From positions 372,001-436,000 of the forward strand of contig NZ_PJCH01000005.1 in the NCBI RefSeq assembly GCF_002943565.1: 64,000 nucleotides of DNA, read 5' to 3'. The notes beneath the pieces are model-generated. The model had not been told where the DNA came from. It did no database searches and saw only the letters and a list, made by a program, of their open reading frames with translations. The position numbers were made by a program, and so were the translations under genes. Below are positions 9,391-16,907 of the stretch, piece after piece. Origin of the DNA: Hyphococcus luteus. Lineage in GTDB: Bacteria > Pseudomonadota > Alphaproteobacteria > Caulobacterales > Parvularculaceae. Within the stretch, counting starts at the first letter, position 1. Every line of letters starts with the position of its first letter.

Positions 9391-10044
9391 TTAGGCATGA
9401 GGAAGCTTGAATCGCTCTTGCGGTTCACCAAGAGACAAACGCACACGACGTTCAGACATGAATTCGTAAAGCTGGTGTGTTCGTAAAAAAGTTGCCGCAG
9501 CTAAGTTGTTGACGGCGATTTCTGATTCCACCGCACGAAGATAAAGGGAATACGGCGCAGCAAGCTCAATCAGCAACGCCCCGTCATAAAGAACATTGTT
9601 AATGCTTTCGCGTTTGTCTGTCTCTGAGGTTTCATAGTGGCTTGCAAATTCAAAAATATGAATCTGCGCCACCTTATTTCGATACCCCGTGGTGAGCGTG
9701 CACATGCCCGGTTTTTTTATACTCTCTGCGTGGGCGTAATCTTGTTCATCTTGACTTGGCCTCGCCAGCCAAATTCCCACGCTCTCCGATTCCTCAGACT
9801 TTTTCTCTGTAGCCAGGAGGAAGCGTGAGAACGGCGTGTACGGCTCTTCTATGTAGTCATATTCCCACTGAAGCCTTAAACAGTGTTCGCTTGCGCCAAC
9901 TGGGAAAACATAAAGATCAGCTATAGAGAATCCGTAAGGAGAGATCGCAGCCTCAGTAGATGAAAAAAATACCGTCGCCCCAACCAGCTTGGATAGCTTG
10001 GCAAGCGCTACGTCATCAATATGCACGTTTTTGGTCGCGCTCAT
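9391..10044 (-). CDS. Unknown protein, low-GC gene coupled to ffh
   Basis: Encodes 217 residues with no family I can recognise. It has no signal peptide or membrane segment and is rich in Ser, Glu and aromatic residues. Base and codon use differ from all neighbours: many A/T-ending codons and near 50% GC by eye. Its ATG overlaps the ffh stop as ATGA, so it is positioned for translational coupling. It lies between two core genes (ffh and rpsP) whose own junction is normally short. This suggests a foreign gene inserted at the ffh stop; function unknown. Confidence 0.8.
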   Translation of the reverse strand: MSATKNVHIDDVALAKLSKLVGATVFFSSTEAAISPYGFSIADLYVFPVGASEHCLRLQWEYDYIEEPYTPFSRFLLATEKKSEESESVGIWLARPSQDEQDYAHAESIKKPGMCTLTTGYRNKVAQIHIFEFASHYETSETDKRESINNVLYDGALLIELAAPYSLYLRAVESEIAVNNLAAATFLRTHQLYEFMSERRVRLSLGEPQERFKLPHA

Positions 10045-11594
10045 TTCTTCTTCCCCGGCAGGCCGCCGAGGCCCGGCGGCATCGGACCCTGGCCCGAGAG
10101 CGCCTTTTCGATGGCCTCGAAATCGAGATCGTCCGCTGACGGAGCGTCATCCTTGCCGGACTTGCCCTTGGCGCCTTTCGCCTGTTCGAGGAGCGCGGCG
10201 GCATCGGGTCCGCCGCCCGCACCGAACGGGTTAGCGCCGGCGCCCATCCCCATCTGGCCCATCTGCGCGGCGAGACCTTTCATGCCGCCCTTGCCCATCT
10301 TCTTCATCATGTCCGCCATCTGGCGATGGGCTTTCAGAAGCTTGTTCACTTCCTGAACCGACGTGCCGGAGCCCGCGGCGACGCGCTTTTTGCGTTTGGC
10401 GTTCATCAGCGCCGGTTTTTTGCGCTCGGCTTTCGTCATCGACGAAATGATCGCTTCCTGGCGGATCACTTCCTTGTCGTCGAGGCCGCCGGCCTGATCG
10501 ACCATCTTCTTCATCTTGCCCATGCCGGGCAGCATGCCGAGGATCGCGCCCATGCCGCCCATTTTGCGCATCTGTTTGAACTGATCGGCGAGGTCGTTCA
10601 TATCGAACTCGCCCTTGGCCATGCGCTTGGCGGCTTTTTCCGCCTTCTCGGCGTCCATTTCCTCGGAGGCTTTTTCGACCAGCGAAACGATGTCGCCCAT
10701 GCCGAGAATGCGGCCGGCCATGCGTTTGGGCTCGAAGGCGTCGAGCGCGTCGAGCTTTTCGCCGACGCCGGCGAATTTGATCGGGGCGCCGGTGACCGCG
10801 CGCATGGAGAGCGCCGCGCCGCCGCGCGCATCGCCGTCGATGCGAGTCATGACGACGCCGGTAATGTCGACGCGCTCTTTAAATTTCTCCGCCGTCGTCA
10901 CCGCGTCCTGTCCGGTGAGCGAGTCGACGACGAGCAGCGTTTCGATGGGATGCGTCGCCGCGTGAATGTCGGCGATCTCGGTCATCAACTGTTCATCGAT
11001 GGAAAGCCGGCCCGCCGTGTCGAGCATCACCGCGTCATAGCCGCCGAGCTTGCCCGCCTCGATGGCGCGGTTGGCGATGTCGCGGGGGCTTTGCCCGGCG
11101 ATGATCGGCAGGGTCTTTACCTCCGCCTGCTCGCCGAGGATCGCGAGCTGCTCCTGCGCGGCGGGGCGGCGCGTGTCGAGCGAGGCCATCAAGACCTTTT
11201 TCTTCTCGCGCTTTTGCAGCCGCATGGCGATCTTCGCCGTGGAGGTGGTTTTGCCGGACCCTTGCAGGCCGACCATCATAATCACCGCCGGCGGGGTCGT
11301 CGCGAAGGACAGAGACGGGTCGGCGTCTTCGCCGCCGAGCATCTCGACCAGCGCGTCATGGACGATCTTCACGACCTGCTGGCCCGGCGTCACCGAGCGC
11401 AGGACCTCCGCGCCGATGGCGCGCTCTTTCACCTTGGCGATGAAATCCTTGGCGACGGGCAGCGCAACGTCGGCCTCGAGAAGCGCGACGCGCACTTCGC
11501 GCAGGGCTTCGTTGACGTCTTTTTCTTCAAGGGCGCCCTTTCCTCTGAGCCCCTCGAAGATTGCGCCTAGCCGGTCGCTTAAAGAATCAAACAT
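10041..11594 (-). CDS. ffh: Signal recognition particle protein Ffh (SRP54)
   Basis: GTPase of the signal recognition particle that targets nascent membrane proteins to FtsY and SecYEG together with 4.5S RNA. The 517 residues contain an N domain (1-90), a G domain with P-loop GLQGSGKTT at 109-117, DTAGR and TRIDGDARGGA, and a methionine-rich M domain with the 4.5S-binding GSGTSVQEVN segment. The C-terminal tail is Gly/Met/Lys-rich. The start at 11594 fits the family; the upstream extension of the frame is arginine-rich shadow sequence. It overlaps the cupin stop by one base (TGATG). Confidence 0.97.
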   Translation of the reverse strand: MFDSLSDRLGAIFEGLRGKGALEEKDVNEALREVRVALLEADVALPVAKDFIAKVKERAIGAEVLRSVTPGQQVVKIVHDALVEMLGGEDADPSLSFATTPPAVIMMVGLQGSGKTTSTAKIAMRLQKREKKKVLMASLDTRRPAAQEQLAILGEQAEVKTLPIIAGQSPRDIANRAIEAGKLGGYDAVMLDTAGRLSIDEQLMTEIADIHAATHPIETLLVVDSLTGQDAVTTAEKFKERVDITGVVMTRIDGDARGGAALSMRAVTGAPIKFAGVGEKLDALDAFEPKRMAGRILGMGDIVSLVEKASEEMDAEKAEKAAKRMAKGEFDMNDLADQFKQMRKMGGMGAILGMLPGMGKMKKMVDQAGGLDDKEVIRQEAIISSMTKAERKKPALMNAKRKKRVAAGSGTSVQEVNKLLKAHRQMADMMKKMGKGGMKGLAAQMGQMGMGAGANPFGAGGGPDAAALLEQAKGAKGKSGKDDAPSADDLDFEAIEKALSGQGPMPPGLGGLPGKKK

Positions 11595-11926
11595 CAATTC
11601 GCCTTTTCGTCTTCGATCAGGAACAGGAGCGCGCGCTCCGAAAGCGCGCGCGGCCGGTGACGGTCGGCGGCGCCGTCGGGGATCATCAGCGCGTCGCCGG
11701 CGGCGAAACGCACGGGGCCTGCCTCGTCGAACTCGATCTCGATTTCGCCCTCGACCACGAGCCCCGCATGGCCCGCCTCGCACCAGTCAAGATGGGTCGA
11801 GGCCGGGGTGAGCTCAAGGAGGCGGAACGTCTTGCCGCCGCGCGAGACATGCTTCGCCCGGGCCGTGCCCTCAAAGGCCGGCGCCCAGTCCTGATCCGCA
11901 AAGGCGACGCGATAGTCCAACGCCAA
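11594..11926 (-). CDS. Small cupin domain protein
   Basis: A 110-residue single-domain cupin. The first cupin motif region appears as HLDWCEAGHAGLVVEGEIEIEF (split here: HLDWCEAGHAG followed by LVVEGEIE), and the second as FAAGDALMIPDG. Metal ligands are only partly conserved, with one His in the first motif region. Small cupins of this type often bind sugars or small ligands or modify them. It directly precedes ffh with a TGATG overlap, so it is probably translated in the same operon; a link to SRP function is not known. Confidence 0.75.
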   Translation of the reverse strand: MALDYRVAFADQDWAPAFEGTARAKHVSRGGKTFRLLELTPASTHLDWCEAGHAGLVVEGEIEIEFDEAGPVRFAAGDALMIPDGAADRHRPRALSERALLFLIEDEKAN

Positions 11927-12274
11927 AATCCTTTATTCCAAACGCAAATCGCCGCCGCGGGAGCGTTACTCCGGCGGCGGGACATCCCCGGCCCCGTCCC
12001 AATTTTTCAGCTGGGGGTCGTGCCGGCGGACGCGGGAAAGGTCTTATTTTCCCGAGATTTCGGCGGGATATAGGGGATCGGCTCATGAATGGCAAGCGCC
12101 GGCCGCGCCGCAAAGAGGCGCGCGCCAGCCACAACCCAAAGATTACATTCCGGTAAAAAACAACTGCTGGGGCGTGGGCAAGGCGCCGAAACACCTTTAA
12201 CGGGCTACTTGTGCACGCTTCCGTCTTTACTGACGGAAACTATGTTTAACCTAATATTTAGGGGGATTATCTTC
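11927..12274. other. Intergenic region between cupin and VPLPA-CTERM gene
   Basis: About 350 bases without a supported gene. It must hold the promoters of the divergent cupin-ffh unit and the VPLPA-CTERM gene. Features visible are an inverted repeat at 12219-12238 and an AT-rich segment with TTTAACCTAATATTTAGGG just upstream of the second gene. Confidence 0.6.
12219..12238. promoter_or_regulatory. Perfect inverted repeat TTCCGTC-N6-GACGGAA
   Basis: Seven-base perfect arms with a six-base centre, about 37 bases before the VPLPA-CTERM start. It may be an operator or a 5' leader hairpin; the binding protein is unknown. Confidence 0.45.
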
Positions 12275-12922
12275 ATGAAACTCTTGAAATTTTTATCCGT
12301 AGCGGCGGCAAGCGCCGCAATGTTCGGGGCTGCGAACGCCGCAACCTTCTACCTTGGCGGCGGCGGCGGCGACATCGGCAAGGACGAGGTCTTCACCAGC
12401 GGCCCGGCCTGGCTGGAGGCGACCGCCATCAACACCGAAGAGCCGGTCGCGCCGGTTCTGCACCAGACCGCCCTCGGCCTCGGCGTCAAGACCGGCGATC
12501 ATGAGCTCGCGCAGCTCGACAATGTCGGCGACGACGAAGCCATCGCGCTTGACTTCGGTTCGGCGGCCTGGCTCGACAGCATCACGCTTTCTGTCGCCGG
12601 CTTCTACGACGACATCCGCATCTATGGCACCAATGACGCGGCTGTGACGGCGATCACCAGCGGCGGCCTGTCCTCCATCACGTCGATCAGCACCCTGCTG
12701 GCGTCTGCGACGGGCAATGGCATCGAAGGCTTCAAAACCATCGATCTTTCGGGCATAACGGAAGCTTATCGCTTCCTGGTCGCCACCATTCCGGGCGGCT
12801 CTGGCGACGGCTTCCGCGTGAAGTACGTCTCCGCAGAAGTCGTGCCGCTTCCGGCTGCGCTGCCGCTGCTCCTCAGCGGTCTCGCCGGTCTCGGCTTCGC
12901 GTCGCGCCGCCGCAAGGCCTAA
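12275..12922 (+). CDS. VPLPA-CTERM sorting domain-containing protein
   Basis: A 215-residue secreted protein with a signal peptide (cleavage after ANA, about residue 22), a beta-rich body, and a C-terminal sorting signal: VPLPAALPLLLSG, a hydrophobic helix and a basic tail (RRRK). Family knowledge: PEP-CTERM-like tails of the VPLPA type are processed by the exosortase XrtD in marine alphaproteobacteria. No exosortase is in this window, so the enzyme must be elsewhere. The ATG at 12275 is chosen over 12242 because GGGGGA precedes it and the signal peptide starts there. Confidence 0.85.
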   Translation: MKLLKFLSVAAASAAMFGAANAATFYLGGGGGDIGKDEVFTSGPAWLEATAINTEEPVAPVLHQTALGLGVKTGDHELAQLDNVGDDEAIALDFGSAAWLDSITLSVAGFYDDIRIYGTNDAAVTAITSGGLSSITSISTLLASATGNGIEGFKTIDLSGITEAYRFLVATIPGGSGDGFRVKYVSAEVVPLPAALPLLLSGLAGLGFASRRRKA

Positions 12923-12954
12923 GCGCTTCGCCACACAAGGCGATATGACGAAAG

Positions 12955-12985
12955 AACGCCGCGCTTCATGCGCGGCGTTTTCTTT
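12955..12985. terminator. Bidirectional terminator
   Basis: AACGCCGCGC and GCGCGGCGTT form a 10-bp stem around TTCAT, followed by TTTTCTTTT. It separates the convergent VPLPA-CTERM gene and the small membrane protein gene. Confidence 0.8.
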
Positions 12986-12992
12986 TGCGCTC

Positions 12993-13400
12993 TCAGCGCC
13001 CGCCAAACCATTTGCGCCATTTGCCGATATTGCGCTCGTAGACGCCCATCAATCCGCCTTCTGCGTGTCTGTCGAGAAATTTCAGGATCGCAAACAGCCA
13101 GAGGGTGACGAGGATCAGAATGAAAACCCCGTTTGAGGCCGCCAGCGAGAAAACGTAATTGGCCGTCAGCGTTTCGGGAAAGAAAAAGCGCCCCAACAGA
13201 TGCCAGAGATTGATGAGGAAATAGAGCGCGTAATAGGAAAAGAACGTCCTGTGGATGAACGCGCCGTTCAGGCTTTTCGCATGCCAGAGCGACCAGAACA
13301 GCGCGAGCACGAGAATGCTCACCGGCGCGATGAGGTTCACCGCCGCATTATTCAGGAAATAATAGAAGACATTGCTGAGCGCCCAGTCGGCGGCGATCAC
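12993..13400 (-). CDS. Small multi-pass membrane protein, start uncertain
   Basis: At least 135 residues with three to four hydrophobic segments and a basic C-terminus (GKWRKWFGGR), so an inner-membrane protein with a cytoplasmic end. No recognised family. The first standard start in frame is GTG at 13400 and has no Shine-Dalgarno. The frame stays open upstream through the end of the neighbouring gene, and the stretch before the GTG also reads as a hydrophobic segment; a CTG at 13463 follows GGGA. However, that stretch coincides with a hairpin that looks like a terminator, so the shorter form is reported. Confidence 0.6.
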   Translation of the reverse strand: MIAADWALSNVFYYFLNNAAVNLIAPVSILVLALFWSLWHAKSLNGAFIHRTFFSYYALYFLINLWHLLGRFFFPETLTANYVFSLAASNGVFILILVTLWLFAILKFLDRHAEGGLMGVYERNIGKWRKWFGGR

Positions 13401-13439
13401 CGACGAGGCGAGTTTAAGATTTTTGGAGCCGGAAAGGAA

Positions 13440-13471
13440 ACAAAGGACAACCCCGAAAAACAGGGCTGTCC
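13440..13471 (-). terminator. Probable hairpin terminator after the helical protein gene
   Basis: On the minus strand GGACAGCCC and GGGTTGTCC pair with one wobble, followed by TTTGTTT. It lies directly after the stop of the helical protein gene at 13481. Confidence 0.5.
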
Positions 13472-13480
13472 CGTAACGTG

Positions 13481-13903
13481 TTAGAACGGTCCATTCATCA
13501 GGAGAGATGCGACAGTCTCCGTCGTTGCCCGTTTCGGCGTGCCGCCGCTCGCCTGAAGAATCTGGAACGATCCGTCCTGGGCGAGGGTTTCAAGAAGAGC
13601 ATGACTCTTCGACGCCGCCTCGGCAAGATTGACGAGCCATGACGAGCTTTCCACGGGCTGGGCCGCTGCGGCCTTCGCTTCTGCAACAAGACGCAAAGGC
13701 GCGTCCGTGCCGAGCTTTGCGGAAACGGCGGCGGCGGAGGCGGCGAGCGCCGAGAGGCTGGCGAGCACCGGCGCCTTGTCGAGCGGCTTGCCCGATACGA
13801 CATTGCGGCAGGCGGCCTCGATCGATTTTTCAAAACGCAGCAGCTTGACCTGCTCCGTACGAAGATCTTTTGAATTTGGGTCGGAATTGGCTGTCGGCGT
13901 CAT
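13481..13903 (-). CDS. Alanine-rich helical protein, unknown function
   Basis: A 140-residue soluble, mostly helical protein rich in Ala, Ser and Leu. No signal peptide, no cysteine-rich motif and no family recognised. The ATG at 13903 is chosen because GGAG stands seven bases before it; the longer open frame to 13951 begins with an arginine-rich stretch without similarity. It may share a transcript with the small membrane protein, but a probable terminator separates them. Confidence 0.65.
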   Translation of the reverse strand: MTPTANSDPNSKDLRTEQVKLLRFEKSIEAACRNVVSGKPLDKAPVLASLSALAASAAAVSAKLGTDAPLRLVAEAKAAAAQPVESSSWLVNLAEAASKSHALLETLAQDGSFQILQASGGTPKRATTETVASLLMNGPF

Positions 13904-14282
13904 AGGCGTTCTCCGGCGCAATCGGCGGTCTTCTCCGCCCGGAACGACCAATCAGACAACCAAGCCTTTAATCCGCAGTTAAGCGCAAAAGGCGGAGCGT
14001 TAACGCAAAGACTAAACCCTCCGTGTATTAACTATCTTAAGGCTGGCTTGCAGATCAGAACGAGAAAACCGCAGCCCGGCAAAGCGCCCCGCCCCCCGTA
14101 TGACGCCGCCCTTTGGCGCCCGCCCTTGATACGGCGCCGAAACGAAACCAAGCGCCGCTGTCCGGCATGAAAGACTTGTTTTCCACAGAAGCCTGCCTCA
14201 TAAAAGCGCTTCAAAAAACAACGATAATAGGTTAACACACTCTTGGCCGGCTTTCGGGCTGGCTGACAGCGGGGAGGCTGCA
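13904..14282. other. Intergenic region, possible promoter for the 14283 ORF
   Basis: About 380 bases with no supported gene. A GATAAT at 14223-14228 could be the -10 element of the short plus-strand ORF; no good -35 is visible. TTAACTATCTTAA near 14030 and a single TTTTCCACA at 14179-14187 (DnaA-box-like) are noted without a functional claim. Confidence 0.45.
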
Positions 14283-14534
14283 TTGAGTGTCGAGGAGCGA
14301 AAGCGTGCTGAAGCGCTTTACCGTAAGCTTTTAGGAGTGTTTCCGAAAAAGCCTTCCGACAATGTGGTCATTTTTCCCGGCCGGGATCGGCGAAATCCGA
14401 AAAGCCCTGAAGCAGCGCTAGCGCCCCTGGAAGGACGCGATCGAGATCTTCCTGAAAACCTTCGGGGAGATCGGGCGAGCGGGATTGAAGGATTGTTAAA
14501 ACGGTTATTTGAAGACCTTGCGAAAGACGATTAG
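14283..14534 (+). CDS. Short basic/acidic helical protein, antisense to the regulator end
   Basis: An 83-residue frame that begins with TTG at 14283 and has an excellent Shine-Dalgarno (GGGGAGG, five bases away) and a GATAAT further upstream. The N-terminus (SVEERKRAEALYRKLLG) and the C-terminus (GIEGLLKRLFEDLAKDD) both read as amphipathic helices joined by a proline-rich linker. The last 167 bases lie opposite the 3' end of the XRE regulator gene. Both strands give protein-like sequence, so either both are expressed or one is a shadow. No family recognised. Confidence 0.45.
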   Translation: MSVEERKRAEALYRKLLGVFPKKPSDNVVIFPGRDRRNPKSPEAALAPLEGRDRDLPENLRGDRASGIEGLLKRLFEDLAKDD

Positions 14535-14970
14535 CGGCGCTTTCGCCCGCCGTCCCCCGCCCCACATAAGACACAAGGCTTTGCACGGCGTCCGCCAGTT
14601 CGTCTTCGTCGAGGCTTTCCGCAGTTTTGAACCCCGCCAGTTTCGCGATCAACGCGAGAATGGCGTAACGCGCGCCTAAAGGATTTAGGACCGGCTCTGC
14701 GGCGTCGGGCGGTTTTGGCGGCGATGACATCTTGTTTTTGAAGGCGGCGAGCGCATCCGCCTCGGTCACCGCCTCGCGCGGCGCGCCGAGCGCCCGGGCG
14801 ACGGCGTCGATCCACAGATCGTTGAGCGGGCGGTCGCCGCTTTCGAGGCGGGCGAGATATTCCGGGTAAATGCCGATGCGGCGCGCAAATTCACTGGGAC
14901 TCAACAAGAAAGAAATCCGCAATTCCTTGATGTTGTTGGCCATGGTTGTGAGCGCAACCGTCCTTTTCAT
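14368..14970 (-). CDS. XRE-type helix-turn-helix regulator
   Basis: About 200 residues with an N-terminal Cro/CI-type HTH: NIKELRISFLLSPSEFARR, then IYPEYLARLESGDRPL, the typical recognition helix and following turn. The rest is a helical domain of unknown role, possibly for dimerisation or ligand sensing. The start is uncertain: ATG at 14943, 14970 or 14979 are all in frame and none has a strong ribosome site; 14970 is a compromise. A perfect inverted repeat at 15081-15094 in its upstream region is a candidate operator. The gene's 3' end is antisense to the 14283 ORF. Confidence 0.7.
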   Translation of the reverse strand: MKRTVALTTMANNIKELRISFLLSPSEFARRIGIYPEYLARLESGDRPLNDLWIDAVARALGAPREAVTEADALAAFKNKMSSPPKPPDAAEPVLNPLGARYAILALIAKLAGFKTAESLDEDELADAVQSLVSYVGRGTAGESAANRLSQGLQITVLTILQSRSPDLPEGFQEDLDRVLPGALALLQGFSDFADPGREK

Positions 14971-15227
14971 TAAAGTCATCGCCTTACGCGCAACGCCCCC
15001 CGCTTGTCCCCGAACCGGCTGAAACCGTTTCATGCAGCCGGCGCGATTGTCCGCCGGCTGACACTCACCATTACAATACTTCGTCTTACGACGATCCCCT
15101 AATATAAGGCTAGTATAAATATGCGGCTGTTTTCCGCATGTAAAAAAGAGTGTGTTTGCGGCGCGGCCATGAGCCTGCGCCCGGGCAATGATACATAAGT
15201 CTTGCGCCAGATAAAATTCGGCGCCCG
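14971..15227. other. Intergenic region upstream of the XRE regulator
   Basis: Contains an AT-rich stretch (15096-15125), the palindrome TCGTC-TTAC-GACGA at 15081-15094, and on the minus strand a weak ATGCGG/CCGCAT hairpin after the symporter gene. It probably holds the regulator's promoter. No gene seen. Confidence 0.5.
15081..15094. promoter_or_regulatory. Candidate operator TCGTC-TTAC-GACGA
   Basis: A perfect five-base inverted repeat about 110 bases upstream of the XRE regulator start, in its presumed promoter region. An autoregulatory site is plausible but not shown. Confidence 0.35.
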
Positions 15228-16499
15228 TCAACTGAGCGGTTTGGCGCGGAAGACCTCTTCGTCGAGCTCGCCTTCCCATTTTGCGACTGCGGTCGCAACG
15301 GCGGTGTCGCCGGTGACATTGGTCACCGTGCGCATCATGTCCAAAAGCCGGTCGAAGGGAAAGATGAAGCCGATGACGAGCGCGGTGTGCTCGGGCGTGA
15401 CGTCGAACACTTCGAGCACGATGGCGAGCAGGAAGAGCGACGCCGAAGGCACGCCCGCCGTACCGATGGAGACGAGCGCGGCGGTGAGCGCGATCAGGAA
15501 ATAATGCTGCGGCTCGAGCGAATAGCCGAAGGCCTGGGCGGTGAAGAGCGCGACGATGCCGAGATAAAGCGAGGTCCCGTCCATATTGATCGTCGCGCCC
15601 AGCGGCAGGACCGAACCCGCAACGGATTTCTTGACGCCGAGGTTTTCATTGGCGGCGCGGATCGTCACCGGCAGCGTCGCCGAAGAGGACGAGGTCGAAT
15701 AGGCCACCATCATGGGATCGAGGATGCCCCGGAAAAAATCGACAAAGGGCAGCCGCAGGATCACCCGGACAAGACCGCCGTAAACGATCAGCATATGCAG
15801 CGCGCAGCCGACATAAACCGCGAGGGTGAGCGACAGGATCGCCGTGAACGTGGCGATCCCTTGCGTGCCGGCGACATAGGCGATGAGGCCGAAAACGCCG
15901 AAGGGCGCAAGCTCCATGATGATGTGCGTCATCTGCAGGATGCCTTCGGCGCCCGCCTCGAAAAACCGGCCGGCGGCCTGCCCCGCCTCGCGCGCCATCA
16001 ACAGGCCGACGCCGAGCAGAAGCGCGAAAAAGATCACGGCCAGCATGTCGCCCTCAACGAGCGCGGCGAAAGGGTTCTCCGGGATGATGCTCAAAAGACG
16101 CTCGCCGAGCGACGGCGCGTCGGCGTCCATCACTTTCGGCTCGGCGCCGCCAAGGTCGACGCCCTTGCCGGGCTGGAACAGCGTGCCCATGCCCAGCCCG
16201 ATGAGATTGGCGAAAAAGGTCGTGAAAATATAAAGCAGGAACGCTTTGATGCCGATGGTGCCGAGCTTTTTCGGATCGCCCATGGCGTAAATGCCGGCGA
16301 CCAGGGTGAAGAAAACCAGCGGCACGACGATCATCCGGATCAGGCGGATGAAGACCGTTCCGACGACGCGCACTTTCTCCAAAAGCGCTTCGGCAGCGGC
16401 GGCTTCCATGAACTGGGAAACGGCGAGGCCGAATATGACGCCGAGAACGAGCCCCAGAAATACGCGCTTCCAGAGCTTTATTCCAAACCACCAAGCCAT
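15228..16499 (-). CDS. Dicarboxylate/amino acid:cation symporter (DAACS)
   Basis: Sodium- or proton-coupled carrier of the GltP/DctA family for C4-dicarboxylates or acidic amino acids; 423 residues with eight membrane segments and two re-entrant loops expected. The serine-rich hairpin loop STSSSSATLP (about residues 268-277) and the NMDGT motif near 304-308 are family signatures. A second family member is at 31873-33255, with clearly different sequence. No two-component dct regulator is nearby. The ATG at 16499 has no strong Shine-Dalgarno. Confidence 0.93.
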   Translation of the reverse strand: MAWWFGIKLWKRVFLGLVLGVIFGLAVSQFMEAAAAEALLEKVRVVGTVFIRLIRMIVVPLVFFTLVAGIYAMGDPKKLGTIGIKAFLLYIFTTFFANLIGLGMGTLFQPGKGVDLGGAEPKVMDADAPSLGERLLSIIPENPFAALVEGDMLAVIFFALLLGVGLLMAREAGQAAGRFFEAGAEGILQMTHIIMELAPFGVFGLIAYVAGTQGIATFTAILSLTLAVYVGCALHMLIVYGGLVRVILRLPFVDFFRGILDPMMVAYSTSSSSATLPVTIRAANENLGVKKSVAGSVLPLGATINMDGTSLYLGIVALFTAQAFGYSLEPQHYFLIALTAALVSIGTAGVPSASLFLLAIVLEVFDVTPEHTALVIGFIFPFDRLLDMMRTVTNVTGDTAVATAVAKWEGELDEEVFRAKPLS

Positions 16500-16613
16500 G
16501 CCGCCGCCCCTCTATGCCAAAGGGCGCGAGCTTAATCCAATTTCACGCCAAAAGGGAACGGGGCGGCGGTTTTGCGTGTTCGTCTGATGTTCAAATGGAA
16601 AGGAGCACGACTC

Positions 16614-16811
16614 ATGAATTCCGATGAACTGAAAGGCAAATGGAAGCAGCTTCAAGGCGCCGCGAAAGAAAAGTGGGGCAAGCTGACGGACGACGAACTC
16701 ACCGAGATCGAAGGCGACCAGGACAAGCTGGCCGGCAAGATCCAGGAGAAATACGGCGTCGCGCGCGAAGAGGCCGAGCGCCAGATCAAGGAATGGAATG
16801 CGGCGGCGTAA
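16614..16811 (+). CDS. CsbD family stress protein
   Basis: A 65-residue CsbD-like protein. The family pattern is intact: NSDELKGKWKQLQGAAKEKWG at the N-terminus (first half NSDELKGKWKQ, second GAAKEKWG), then LTDDELTEIEGDQDKL and GKIQEKYG. Family members are small, abundant, general-stress-induced proteins of unknown mechanism; E. coli YjbJ is one. AAGGAG precedes the ATG at 16614. A strong terminator follows at once, so it is monocistronic, which suits a stress-regulated gene. Confidence 0.93.
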   Translation: MNSDELKGKWKQLQGAAKEKWGKLTDDELTEIEGDQDKLAGKIQEKYGVAREEAERQIKEWNAAA

Positions 16812-16854
16812 AAGCCGAGCTTCCTCACGGGTCCTTGAGGCCCGCAAGAAGGAA

Positions 16855-16882
16855 CCGGGCGCCAACGGCGCCCGGCTTTTTA
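16855..16882 (+). terminator. Rho-independent terminator of csbD-like gene
   Basis: CCGGGCGCC and GGCGCCCGG form a perfect nine-bp stem with a three-base loop, followed by CTTTTTATTT. Confidence 0.9.
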
Positions 16883-16907
16883 TTTGTACTCTGTCGAGCT
16901 GCTGCCC

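Noticed and set aside
14179-14187. DnaA-box-like TTTTCCACA near the XRE regulator
   Set aside because: A single box without clustering, AT-rich unwinding region or nearby replication genes does not support an origin.
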